DNA of 64,000 bases from Lunularia cruciata (Eukaryota > Streptophyta > Marchantiopsida > Lunulariales > Lunulariaceae). The stretch spans positions 7,222,744 through 7,286,743 of the forward strand of contig OX419759.1 of assembly GCA_948567375.1 (NCBI GenBank), in the 5' to 3' direction. The notes beneath the pieces were generated by a model. That model was not told the origin of the DNA. It made no database searches and saw only the letters and a program-made list of their open reading frames with translations. Shown here one piece after another: positions 23,811-34,641 of the stretch. Made by a program: the position numbers and the translations under genes. The stretch's first letter is position 1. The number at the start of each line of letters is the position of its first letter.

Positions 23811-24763
23811 GTCCGGCACATACTGCGATTCCTCCGACTTCCGGTCCAAGCAGTTCTGTTACCAGTAGCCACGAAACTGTTTCTACAGAATCTTCTTGTA
23901 AAGATTCTTGGGAACAATCCGTACAGCTGATACACCCGATGTTCAGTGCTCTAAACGGAAAGCGGAATATTCCCAGCGAACTATTTCGAGCGTTGGCCCT
24001 CGACAATTGAGGTTAAATTTAAGTATATCGTGTGTGAAACCACAGAAAACTCCTTTATAGGAGGCAAGCACAAAGTAACGTAAGGAAATATTGATTTCAC
24101 TTTCTCAAAGTGGTTCCACATGATGAAACTGGGAAAGAAAAGAGTAATTCATTAACGCCAAAATGGGTTAAGGTGGTTTTGTAAACTGAAAAAAATCTCA
24201 GGTATGAAACTAGTCTTCTCACAAACACAAGCTTCGATGATTTAATCTTGGTGAATTTGTGAAGTATCACAAAGGAGTTATCGAGGATCCGCTGTAAGGT
24301 TTAATTGTATATATACTACGTATGTCATTATGTAATCACTTAATTAATTGAGTCGTATTAACACCAAGTTTATAAACATCACACAAGTTTGTTTAGATGT
24401 TGTTAATTAACATAAACAAATTTATAGAGTTCAGCTGAGTTTTTGGAACCATTCGAATGTGTATTAGGTAGAAATAATACAAAATGATAAACTATCTAGT
24501 TTACCATTTCATTTCGTACAACAAGAATTATCTTCTCCACGGTGACCCTCGAGTTCTTCATGCTTTTCCATTAGATTTTGCCATGAGCAAATCTAGTCCA
24601 ACTAGATTGAAGAAAAAGTGATCTTAAAACTTTCATTAATGAGAGGTTTAGATCAGGCTGGACACGAAAAAAGTCAATGTGCTCCCTTCCAATTTCACTC
24701 ATCTTTGATCACAATCGTTTAATACCTAACGGGGATTTAATTTTCAAACCGTGTTAACGGTAA

Positions 24764-24892
24764 AAACGCGACTAAGTGTGAAGCAAGAAGGACGAGAAAA
24801 CCCCATCATTAAGTAGTACAAGAAAGAGACACAAGGAGGTAAAATGGGGCTAAGCCCCAGTAGTATCGATATGAGGAACCTCCCCCACCGTG
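24764..24892 (-). mobile_element. Decayed LINE 3'-tail fragment
   Basis: The landmarks 'GGAGGTAAAATGGGGCTAAG', 'CCCCAGTAGTATCGATATGA' and a decayed 'AACGCGACTAAGTG' end identify a 5'-truncated minus-orientation copy. It extends into the region just before the ORF end ('GAGGAACCTCCCCCACCG'). Confidence 0.65.
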
Positions 24893-25142
24893 TTAACTAA
24901 CAAGACGAAAGTTTGCATTGCAAAAAAAACAAAAATATAATATACAGATGTCATGTTTACATGTCAAATGGAATTGTTATACACGTAATTTTTTTAATGT
25001 AATAAACCTAAAATAGACTTGGGATTACAGTATGTGTCCTTTTGTATCCCATCATGTAGAGTCTTGTTGGGCTTTACAGAGTAAAGTATCTACTGCACTG
25101 TACCGTAGAACAACGTCAAGTGGATTTTCCGTACTCACTAAA

Positions 25143-25350
25143 GGTCAACTACAGTTACTGAAGTGGTCATACTCCTCCCTTTAAATAGAGAGCTATCTAT
25201 CACTGCTGCTTCCAAATCTGCCTCACTGGATCATATGACACCTAGAGGTCAACTGCAGTTAGCGACGTGGTCGTCTTCCTTCTAAAATAGAGGGCGATCA
25301 TTGCTGCCGCCAAATCTTCCTCGATTGATCACAGTACACCTAAACGTCAA
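25143..25350. repeat. Two tandem copies of the ~104-bp hairpin repeat
   Basis: The units at 25143-25246 and 25247-25350 start with GGTCAACT(A/G)CAGTTA and contain 'TTTAAATAGAGAG' or 'TTCTAAAATAGAGGGCGATC', then 'CTGGATCAT/TTGATCACA'. They match the 23.3-23.8-kb units. Confidence 0.8.
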
Positions 25351-26069
25351 CTACAGTACGCTTAGACCGTACTACCGTAGTAAGGTTTGACGACTGGTTG
25401 AAGTTTCTTCCCCAGGAAGCAAACAGAAATGGACTGGATGCTCGGATTAGACTATCTTAAACTGTGTTTTATATTGTACCAAGTTGTAAATGAGTGACGT
25501 AGTTAGCTTGAAGATCTCTGTTTCGGGAAGATAGTTCAAGGTGTCAAATTAATCGACTGCAATTAAGAATCCAGGTCTTCAGCTGAGCAACATGTTGTCA
25601 AGAGTTTATAGGGAGTATTTAACTCACGTAGTGAAGTGAAATTCTTTATGTTTATAAGAAATTAGTGGTGCATTAGGGTTAGTTACCAACTTACTATTTA
25701 TCATAACTATCTTCTGCATGAAAGCAATATATTTACTGCTAATAGCTAGCTTGCTATTTGATTTTAATGAATTATTGTCCTCGTAGACTGTAGAAGATAT
25801 TAGGATGTTCTTATCTTGCGCGTGGTATCACGAGCTTGAGAATCATAATTATATAAGGTAGATGCTAACTGGTTCCCTCTCCTTAAGTTCCTTTTATTTT
25901 AAAATAGTCTTTTAAAAGGTCACTTTAAGATAGTTTTACTCATTTTTTGTTTCTCAATAGTATAAATGCTTTGAAACGCTAAAAAAACCTCTGTTCCCTA
26001 GTAAGTTATTTTTCTAATTATATAGTTAATAAGATTCCAAAATAAGGAGATTTTTCTCTCTTGACCGAG

Positions 26070-26724
26070 GGAGTGATCATATTCTTTGAAGATGACACAT
26101 GTCAAAATAAACTTATACTTGGTCCGAGATGATTGGATGAGATGATTGGATGACAATGACGGTGTTGTGGTTAAAGACCATATGCATGATGCAGTTTTGG
26201 AGGGAGTGACTACTCATCTGCCTAGATGTACGACGAACGAACGGAGTAACAGCATGCAAGGTCTCCAAATATATGGGTATGCAATGAGGTCACCTTTTTC
26301 TTTTTGTAGCCTTGGATTTATATGGAGCAATAGACAAGGCGTTTGACACATTTGTCAGGGAGTATGCGAGAGCTTATCATATTAGATGCTAGGGGTACCA
26401 TTGTCACTCTCACTTTCATACTTTGTAGCATATTTAGACCTTATGTGTCCATTGTTCTACATAGAGCACTGATTGGTGCAATCCATAGGAGGGAAATCAC
26501 TCTCAGTGATGCTTCTTTGGACGTCCTGGTAGTTTGTAGACTTTACAACTTGTATAGTTCAGATATCTTTGGGGCGGGAGGGAAGACTTCTTGCATCGAT
26601 GCCATTGGGGCCTAGCACCATTCTACCTCTTTTGTACAGCATGATGTGGTCTCCCATCACGCTGTACAAGGGAGAGAAGAATGGGGTCTCCCCTCCTTCA
26701 TGTGTTCCATGTGGTCACCTTTAC
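26070..26724 (+). pseudogene. 5'-truncated, decayed LINE copy with the C-terminal part of its ORF
   Basis: Across frames one can follow the protein seen at 36.6-36.9 kb on minus: a 'LQIYGYAMRSP' region, 'LGFIWSN', 'HLSGSMRELI' (decayed counterpart of 'TFDTFVRECARAYHV'), and the end 'SSDIFGAGGKTSCIDAIGA' with a stop near 26615. The conserved tail (TTGTACAG.ATGATG...CATGTGGTCACCTTT) follows to about 26724. Frameshifts and stops break it. Its upstream part (ACTTATACTTGGTCCGAGAT) also occurs in the 33.9-34.05-kb copy on the other strand. This C-terminal region follows the reverse transcriptase in this LINE type. Confidence 0.7.
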
Positions 26725-26984
26725 CCTCTCTTGTCATATTTATGAGTGTATATTTCCAAAGTAGAAAATACTCAAAATTTATGAGGTCTCTCAAGAGAGT
26801 TTTAACCATTTGACATTATCCAATTGAGACCAGGTGAGCAAAACCGAAGAAAAAATTTGTATGAATTCCGCTACATGAATGAAAAGAATAACGATTGCAA
26901 AATATTTCGAAAGAAAGCCAAATCAAATAAAATGACATCCTCTACGGTCAAAGAAATCAATATCCTGCAAGGTCACGTTTAAAT

Positions 26985-27194
26985 TTGGACCGTATAGAAA
27001 CGAACAGAAAGAAAAGAATAGTCTATAGATATTGGTAGACTTCTTTTCAACACTATTGTATTTGGTTTGGCTCCACTTGTGAAGCCATTCTTTCCAAGTT
27101 TGGACTGTATCGAAATAAATGAATAGTCTAGAGAGATTAGTGGACTTATTTTCAACACTTCTGTATTTGCTTTGGCTCGGCTTGTGAAGGAAAC
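26985..27194. repeat. Tandem duplication, 105-bp period, two copies
   Basis: 'TTTGGACCGTATAGAAACGAA' (25 kb-side copy) and 'GAATAGTCTATAG...TTTTCAACACT' recur 105 bp later as 'TTTGGACTGTATCGAAATAAA' and 'GAATAGTCTAGAG...TTTTCAACACT'. A minus-strand frame spans both copies but has no recognisable domain. Confidence 0.8.
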
Positions 27195-27549
27195 TCTGGA
27201 AGGGGTGGCGCAATATTCCTCCAAACTTGCAGGCTTTACTGTTGATGTGTTTATCATGTTCTGACTTTCAACTACACCGAAGACTTCCGGTGAAAAGTTC
27301 TAAGCTCAACATGTGTTTTGTATATGGGAAAAAGCCAAACTTCAGTTCTATGGTTATAAGTGGAAATCCGAGTCAAATAGTATATATAAAGGGAAAAGAA
27401 AGGAATATAAAGTACTATGAAAGGCAAGGGGAAGAGCAAGCACAAGGCCAAGGAACAGCACAAAAGCACATGCAAAACTACACTACCAAATGGGAAAATA
27501 TCAAAGTACCCTGATGTTATACTATGTAATGTGGGTCCTCCAATTATGT

Positions 27550-28250
27550 TCACTAGATGGTGAAGAAGGGTTCAGTAGATGTTCGAGAGAGCTCCTACTA
27601 CCCCCCAATGCACGAAAATGTTATTTTGAAATGATTTAGACTCCTCGATGGTATGAGTGAGACTCTCTTTCTTAAATATGAAATATATGAATTAAGTATG
27701 GTGGGCGAGACAACTACAACCCCTCTCCTTGTGTTACCTCTCAAAGTCTCAAAAGAGATATGAAAATGTTAATGAAGATGGACAAAAATTAAAAACCAAA
27801 GATATAAAACTATTAGAAAGGTAATTGCGTTGCATAATGATCCTTCTTGCTCCTAGTGGTGATATTAAATAGTAACTACTGCTATTTTTAATGAATGTGA
27901 CTTTTCTCCCATCTAATTTCTATTTGTGCTCGTGCTAATGTCTCTATATTTGTGATGTTTGGCAACTAGTATATGAAACCAAATACTCATCCATTTGTGA
28001 AAGCAACTATATCTACTCTATCTCATTTGATATATCCGCTCTCACTCATTAAGGTGATCGAGGGAAGTCTAACCATACCTCAATCTGGATTGTATCTGAA
28101 TCATGTAAATTTAAATGTAATTTGAGATATGTGCAACGGTATCTCGGACCTCACTTTGCACGGGACTATGTAAATGGTATGATCTTTGTCATACTATCTC
28201 GAACTGCATCATTAAACTCCCCATAGGAGTATAATATATCGTTTATTTAA
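27550..28250. repeat. Unclassified dispersed repeat, copy 1
   Basis: Landmarks such as 'GCGTTGCATAATGATCCTTC', 'TCCTAGTGGTGATATT' and 'ACTATATCTACTCT' occur in the same order near 38.9 and 51.3 kb. No ends or coding capacity could be defined. It may be an old DNA transposon or an LTR-element fragment. Confidence 0.5.
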
Positions 28251-28350
28251 CCAATCACAATGTCTTTTGTTTAATCAATGGCTACTTAAATAGCTTGGAT
28301 GCTCCTCACAAATTCAGACACGATAAGAGAAACGAGGCGTCATTTTGTGA

Positions 28351-29860
28351 TTAAAACTCATTCGCTGGGGGTAGGTCCTCCATCATCGTGAAGAGCTTGA
28401 GGACAACAATTCTGGTGGGATGTGATGCGACATAAGTGAGCTTCCCGTGAATATAGACCTGGGTATCACATGGCGTATGGCCCTCTCCAAAACACAAGTG
28501 TGAAACAAGAAGTGAAACAAACGCGCGTGAAGCGAGTCTGGTTTGGCCAAAGTACACTGTTAAAGCTTTTGTAGAATGCTTTGAGGTAGAGAAATAGGTG
28601 AGATGTTCAGAGATTCAGTAAAATTTATGAGTTTACTCTACTGAAACTCTAAGAAGATCTAAAACAGGGTGCAGGATCAGAAACTGAAGCAAGTCCAATG
28701 ATCTCAAGCGCCCAAAAGACAAGACAGATAGTTTATAGGTGAGAAGTAAATGACCCAGAGAGGAAGATATGCTTCAACAGTCAGTACAAGCTCTTGGTAC
28801 CCCGAATGTCGATTTCAACAAGGATTGAATACAGACAGGCGACATACGAGCAAAAGATCAGGTGCGTATAGGACAACTGTACTGTTTGGGACAAGGCATC
28901 GCTGGCCGTATCAAGGACCTTCAGCAGCTACAATATCAGATAGTAACCCCGGTTGACGTAAAACTTAAACTCCTTGTAGAAGACATCCAGTCTCCTGTTT
29001 CTCCAACTGCTAATCTTTGGTGACAACGAAACTTTTTGCTCTGTTACATGCACTGAGAAATCTAGTTGAGCACTTTTTGGATCTAGCACCGGGAAACAGT
29101 CGTCAGTCTTGTCACTCATGAGTTTCTTGTCTCTCAACGAAACAAAATGACAGTTCTTTGGTGTCCGACTTTCCACAACGTTAAGGGACAAATGGCGATA
29201 GCAAATGAGTCGAGGAGGTGGTCATGTTTACTTCAGGTTTGCTGTTGGCCTTAGAGACGAATGACATGGATAACATGGTGACACTGAAGATTTGATGATA
29301 TGATGTAGGACTTTTTGTTCAGCAAACAGCGCTCAGGCCCTGCCCGTGATAATCTATCGTGAGGAGCGGCCGGTTGGAAGAGAACCTCCTGCTTCGACCA
29401 TTTCGACCAAAACTCGGTGTACCAGAGCCCTACAAACGGATGAGAGCACTCTGAAATCTTGCTTTGCTCCTTCTTTGGCCATGGAAATATGTTCAGGACT
29501 ACGTAGAGTGGTACCTGACCCACCCTGTAAAGATCGAGTTCAAGCGCTGTTAGGTCTTCAACGAACCGCTGCATATTGAGTTCCAAATATGGAATGTATG
29601 GCATTTTGAATAAGACTATCCAAACTCTCCTCGAGCCTCTGAGAACCGCACCTCCAAACCTCTGACGCATGTAAATTCATGAATTTGAACCTCACATGGC
29701 AGGCAAAATCCCTGGCTGGCATATGCTCCGACATCTGGACATCGATCTCTTCTGGGAAGCATCAATAGTGCGCTAAATTCAGTCCAAATCGCAAGATGAC
29801 TCGACTCAACAACACTACTGAGAATTTGGCAATTCTGATCTATACCTTGGAAACCCAAAG
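28351..29860 (-). CDS. Exon-like segments of an unrecognised minus-strand gene
   Basis: Several stretches look coding on the minus strand. At 29.86-29.68 kb a frame reads '..VVESSHLAIWTEFSALLM..GFCLPCE', followed by a possible donor. At 29.66-29.58 kb one reads 'EESLDSLIQNAIHSIFGTQYAA'-like sequence. At 29.53-29.36 kb, after a TTTACAG acceptor, one reads 'GSGTTLRSPEHISMAKEG' and 'RVLSSVCRALVHRVLVEM'. At 29.19-28.93 kb there is 'LMSDKTDDCFPVLDPK', and at 28.56-28.35 kb 'YIHGKLTYVASHPTRIVVLK' ending 'MEDLPPANEF' with a stop. The junctions are not certain and the frame joins were not all solved. I do not recognise the family. It lies downstream of TRAPPC1 on the same strand. It could be a real gene, or read-through and UTR sequence. 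Confidence 0.35.
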
Positions 29861-30235
29861 ATGCAAAACGAGATTTTTCCTTGAACAGAAAAACCTTAAA
29901 TGCTGATTAACAGATTTCTGCTATATGATTATACAACAGCCCAGTCCTTCGTTGATTCCACGCCCTAGGCTGGATTGATGCCAGTAAGCTTGTATATCTC
30001 GCATATGAGACCTTGTTGAACGTTCTTACAACGTGATCATCCTTGAATTGAAGGATGTAATGAAGGACGTCATGGTTGTGCTTGGAGAGAGTCAGATGTG
30101 AACAGAGACGTGTATCATCACTTCTGGCAGTCGGTATAAAAATGGGCCAGTAAGGGACTCCCTCATTAATCATCCAGTGAGAAGAGGAGAGGTTTTGAGT
30201 AAAGAACGGACGCCTTTGAGTGAACAGATCTTTTC

Positions 30236-32312
30236 TCAGCTCAAAGTTTTTACATAATTATCCAGGTTCGAGTTGAAGAGTTCACATCTGCAAATACAAA
30301 TAAACATGTCAAAACAAATCCTAAGGTCACTTCTCCAGCATTTCTTTTCATCATCAGTAACAAACAATGCTCAACTAAGTTACGAGTGGGTTCCACAATG
30401 AACTCAATCTCCGTATTTTACTTCGAAGTTATAAGAAGAATTCAATGCATGGATGTAGTAAACAACGTATATTCTTCTTCTCGTTGAATGAGCAACCAGC
30501 AATTGTTTCGCAACTCAAGTTTGTCGTCGTGAACCACATGCTTGACTGAATGCGCCTTTGAAAATCGGATGTAAGAAGAACTCCTGGAAGCAATGATATG
30601 CGGATGATTGAAACAGTGAAAGCGGACTGCTTACTTGAAAGGCATCTCCGGTGTATATAATGGATTTTTCACAACATACTCCACGTAGATGTTACTGTAT
30701 ATGTACTTCAAAGCTTCACGAAGATCACCCATCTTCGAATCTGTCACCAGGACAATCTGGGAATAAAGAGAGAAATAAGTAAAGGAGCCCACTGACTCTT
30801 AACCAGGTCGAAAGAGCACAAACAGTGTTTAAAGCCAGGCAGATCCCCGTGGCTGAAGTATGGAGAACAGAACTTCTACCGACTCTGATCTGTTAGAAAA
30901 ACAAAAGCACTGACTATGCATGCTATTAATGCTAGATACATTGCAATCTCCGCACACGTTGTCAACTCGTCTTAAAGTGGTTTGTTGATGATAAAGCTCA
31001 CAAGAGAACAGATGAAGTGTACCAAGTACCTTCATGCCTGTGGGTGTCTCCATGAAACTAAGTTTGTAAGTATTCGTCCGAAAGCTGTGGAAAGAACAAC
31101 CCTGACCTTGGAGTTGGGCTGCTCCTAATTGCCCCTTACTACCACTGCAAGTTGCAGGACAAGAATCAGAGCGCACGATAGGGTGTGAGAGGTTGATTCC
31201 TGCACTTCCCCTTTCCTGAGAAGACAAAAAGTTACCCGTACTTCTATGCACCCATTAAAGAAACGCAATCTTTACACAAAACGGTTATGCAGAACGTAAC
31301 TTCAGGTTTCACGTAACAGACTCCAGTATTATGTTAAACCGGCAAAATCTCCGACTGGAGATATGATAGATGACACGCTTATTGTGTATAACACAGCAAA
31401 AGTCAGGAAAGTTACAAACAAGGAGCGCTAAACCTAACCCCGAGATGAATCTGAAGCATGAAATGGACGATTACATCAGGGACAGGTTATCAATAGAAGT
31501 GCACGACTATGACTATCGCATACCTATGGAAAAAGGGAGGGAAAATTTTGCATCAATACGATGAAGACATGTATGAGTAGTAATAATAAGGTTGAGTTAG
31601 AATGCAAGAAAGGAAGGAAGCTGAGGATGTCTGGAAACAGTGCCTGAATTGTATGGGTGTAACGGATTTACGTATGAAGTGAAGAGTATGAAAAGGAAAC
31701 GATGGGAACAAACATGCCAAAACTGAGAATACTAATAATGATAACTGGCAGTGTGAAATGTGTGAACGAAAGTATGCAGCACGTCGACATAGCAACAGAT
31801 CTGTGGCAAAAGCCGTGAGTGACAGAAGTATTAACAGTAACACAATGTCCCTACAATAGATAAGTAAAATCCGATAATGAGGTTCGGCAAGACTTTTTGT
31901 TAAAAGGAAAAGGCGTGCAGGATGGACTAGTCTGTCCACATATGTCTTAGCAAGAGTCAATATGAATACCAATACCAACTGCGAGCGCTGAGGCTTCACG
32001 TATAAGTGCTTCCAAATTGGAGAAGTTGCCATAAGAGCTAATATACAAATAAGAATCTTGAATTGCAACCAAAGGCAATGGAAAGCAATGCGAAGAAATG
32101 GCCTTCACATACCCTACGGGATCCATTTTCGCGGTGAACGACTTGAGAGAGAAAAGAAGACCAAACATGAGCTTTTGGTCCTCTTGGCGACTTAAAGCAC
32201 TGAGTGGCCGCAGCCACACGTGATAATGTACACACACTCCTTGTCTATTGAACATGTACAGACATCGCATGCGCGTAGAACTTCCAGGGCCTGCTCCCAC
32301 CGCCTGTTGCAT
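30236..32312 (-). CDS. TRAPPC1: TRAPP complex subunit 1 (Bet5 homologue), four coding exons
   Basis: The minus-strand exons 32312-32113, 31144-31030, 30756-30635 and 30287-30236 join with GT..AG introns and matching phases into 162 residues. TRAPPC1 is a longin-fold core subunit of the TRAPP complexes, which tether vesicles and act as exchange factor for Rab1/Ypt1-type GTPases in ER-Golgi and Golgi traffic. Diagnostic stretches are 'RCLYMFNRQGVCVHYH', 'QKLMFGLLFSLKSFTAKMDP', 'GQGCSFHSFRTNTYKLSFME', 'GDLREALKYIYS' and 'YVEYVVKNPLYTP'. The last exon gives 'CELFNSNLDNYVKTLS', the expected C terminus. The length is close to plant TRAPPC1. The third coding exon would end in a stop if its GTAAGC donor were not used, which confirms the fourth exon. 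At least one 5' UTR exon probably lies upstream, near a CAG|GTAAGG donor at about 32.41 kb and an acceptor just above the ATG. Confidence 0.95.
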
Positions 32313-33313
32313 CGCGGCTGATCTCTTTGCTCAAAATGACCTGCGATATGACTCAAATAATTTCTTCCTGGTGACCTTCCTTCCGATTATCTCATCGTTG
32401 ATCGACCTTACCTGCAATATATGAGTGTGGGAGACAAGGACTCCTCCAGTCAATAACATCATATTTGTATAAATCCAGAAACATACCGGCATCACAGTGC
32501 TCGTCAATTGATGTTACAAGTCCAACAGGTTCCTGCGGGCAGTGATTGCTCCCATGGAATATACATGCAGGGAGAGACCGCAATCTAAGCATCAGGATTG
32601 AGAATTTATGTGAGCTCGAAAGGTCTAAAAGCACTCGTACAAGCAATGGCTGTAGTGTTATCAACTCCACCAAGAAGAGCGAGGATTATATTTGGCTCCC
32701 AATCTAATGGCTCGCCCGGGCAATGTCGGCCAAGAATCCCTTCAAAACTCGAGAGCACGGGAACTTATCACCGATAAGAGCAGTCAAGGCAAACTCGATG
32801 AGCTACCACGTCCAGCTATAAAAACTTCCGATCGCACTTCACCAACTAAAGACCAATTTTGAAAGAAATACCAGGGCTCACCAGCCGTATCAAGTTCAAG
32901 GCATGTATTATCGTTTTCAACTTAATTCAATCGTCTAAACGTCTAGTCTGGACAAACGCAAAGCTGCATTACCCCGCAAATCCACCAAAGCATATAAGGA
33001 AGCAGCTTGCGTGCATTTTCCCCTATGCAGATAGTTCTTAAGAGCTTGTCCTATCAGGCTCTCTCACAGAATTTTACTTTTAAAGACAACTTCGGTTCGC
33101 ACAGCTCTTACAGTCAAAGAGTTCACAGCGTTTCTTCTTCGTCTTCGTCGTCCCGACAAAATTGACAACCCGACGCACCAATAGGAATTGAAATTTTCTG
33201 GGAGCAGAAGCGGAAATCAATCGAAAGCGATTCTTTTCGAGAAAACGACGAGCAAATCGATCTAAAACCCTAAATTTAAAATCCGGATTCGAATGTGAAC
33301 TCTGTCGAGACCC
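32313..33313. promoter_or_regulatory. Probable 5' UTR/promoter of TRAPPC1, with a telobox at 33265-33273
   Basis: The interval between the TRAPPC1 start codon and the plus-strand ATG at 33314 has no recognised protein. It carries the telobox AAACCCTAA at 33265-33273, an element common near plant housekeeping transcription starts. A donor-like CAG|GTAAGG on minus near 32410 suggests a non-coding first exon of TRAPPC1. Whether the promoter is bidirectional is inference. Confidence 0.45.
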
Positions 33314-33358
33314 ATGGCATCGATCGAAGGACAGCAATCCTTCATGAGGACCCCGGAA
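33314..33358 (+). CDS. Possible first coding exon of a divergent gene
   Basis: After a UTR-like stretch with the telobox, the sequence GACCCATGGC places an ATG at 33314 in a good context. The short frame reads 'MASIEGQQSFMRTPE' to a possible CCGGAA|GTAAAT donor. Without splicing the frame stops after 37 codons. What follows is mobile-element sequence, so the rest of the gene is either far away behind a long intron or lost. The family is not recognised. Confidence 0.25.
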
Positions 33359-33627
33359 GTAAATGGACCTCGATTATGTGAAGAATTCAATCCCATCAAA
33401 CACTCTCCATTGCCAATTCTGGAATAGGGTCTTGTCACTGTAGATATAATATTGGAGTCATGTAAGATTCTTTTGAGATTCTTTTATTCCATCTTAAGCA
33501 CAAAGTAACTTGCCCGTCTCCACGATTAGCCAAAGGTAAATGGGCAACCTCGTACAAAACAAGATGGATGGGAAGACCCCATCAAGCCTGAGACAAAATA
33601 GGTAAAATGCCTAAGCACCATTAGAGT

Positions 33628-33728
33628 ATTTGGGGCTTAGCCCCATGCTACCTTTTTTTTCTCTCCCTTGTACAGCTTGATGGGGTCTTCCCATCCTTCA
33701 TTTTTCCTACGCGGTCGTCTTTTTTCCT
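33628..33728 (+). mobile_element. 101-bp LINE tail inserted with an 8-bp target-site duplication
   Basis: The sequence ATTAGAGT at 33620-33627 is repeated at 33729-33736. Between them is the LINE tail alone, in plus orientation, from TTTGGGGCTTAGCCCC to CGCGGTCGTCTTTTTT. Removing it restores the continuity of the host minus-strand LINE: the flanks match the uninterrupted 36.4-kb copy, where 'CAATAAAGTCTGTATGAGAA' corresponds to the joined flanks. Confidence 0.85.
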
Positions 33729-33751
33729 ATTAGAGTCAATATGAGAAATCT

Positions 33752-33766
33752 AAACCCTAAACCCTT
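33752..33766. repeat. Two telomere-type repeats (AAACCCT)2 at a deletion junction
   Basis: AAACCCTAAACCCTT sits between 'ATGAGAAATCT' and 'GGTACCTAACAT'. In the related LINE copy at 36.4-36.9 kb these two flanks are separated by roughly 170 bp of other sequence and no telomeric repeat. Confidence 0.7.
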
Positions 33767-34219
33767 GGTACCTAACATTATTGGACAAATGTGTTTAACT
33801 TTGTGTCAATAGTTTCATATAACTCCAAGTCCAAAGGAACAAATGGATGACCTTGTTACATACCCCTATATTTGGAGACCTTGTGAACTGTTGCTACACT
33901 CATTGTCTATCCATGGGGATGGGTAATTACTCTCTCCAAAACTGTATCACGTATAGGGTCTATAATCATGACCTTCGTTATTATCACCCAATGATCTCGG
34001 ACCAAGTATAAGTCAGTCCTGACACATGTCATCTACAAAGCATATGAACGCTCCCTCCAAGCCAAGTATACACTCTCTCGTGCCATAGCAAACATTGTGT
34101 CCCTAATAGCATAATGGGTAGTTATCCTCTATCTTCCAAAAGGACACCGTGTCATATGGACAGATATTGCATCTAGTGTAGAACCACACTCACAAGTGAG
34201 TAATGAAGGTGTATATAGG

Positions 34220-34641
34220 TGTAAAAGACCGAAACCGAGGAGAGAAATAGGAGAATGGAAATTCACATTGGGACACTTGAATGAGGGAAAACTCCGAATG
34301 ACTAGCATGAGCTTCGGCCTTGGTATTTATATGTAGCATACAAGACCCTTGAAGCTTCTCAAGAAGCTTCTCAAGAAGCTTCCTTGAGCCGCTTTCTTGG
34401 AGTGCAAGCCAAGTTAACTAGGAAGCTTCTCAAGCCTCCTTCTAGAAGCCGCCTACTTGGCGTGCAAGCTAAGCTAGTTAGAAGCTTCCTTTTAGAAGCT
34501 ACTTGCTTAGGGCGCAAGTTAACTAGTTGGGAAGTTTCCTAAGAAGCTTCTTAGATGCTTCTAGAATATTCTAGGCTATTTTGTCTTATTCTCTACTTCG
34601 TAAGCCTGACTAACTTCGTCACTAAACTCTATATTGTTACA
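34220..34641 (-). mobile_element. Solo LTR of the chromodomain Ty3/gypsy family
   Basis: It starts TGTAAAAGACC and ends ATTGTTACA on the plus strand, 422 bp, the same length as the paired LTRs at 51905 and 57130. It is flanked by the exact 5-bp duplication ATAGG (34215-34219 and 34642-34646). A single LTR between target duplications indicates recombination between the two LTRs of a former full element. It lies within the LINE. Confidence 0.95.

Noticed and set aside
26923-27213. Minus-strand 96-codon frame with internal repeats as a repeat protein
   Set aside because: The repetition follows a 105-bp DNA duplication, codon composition is not protein-like, and the frame has no domain.
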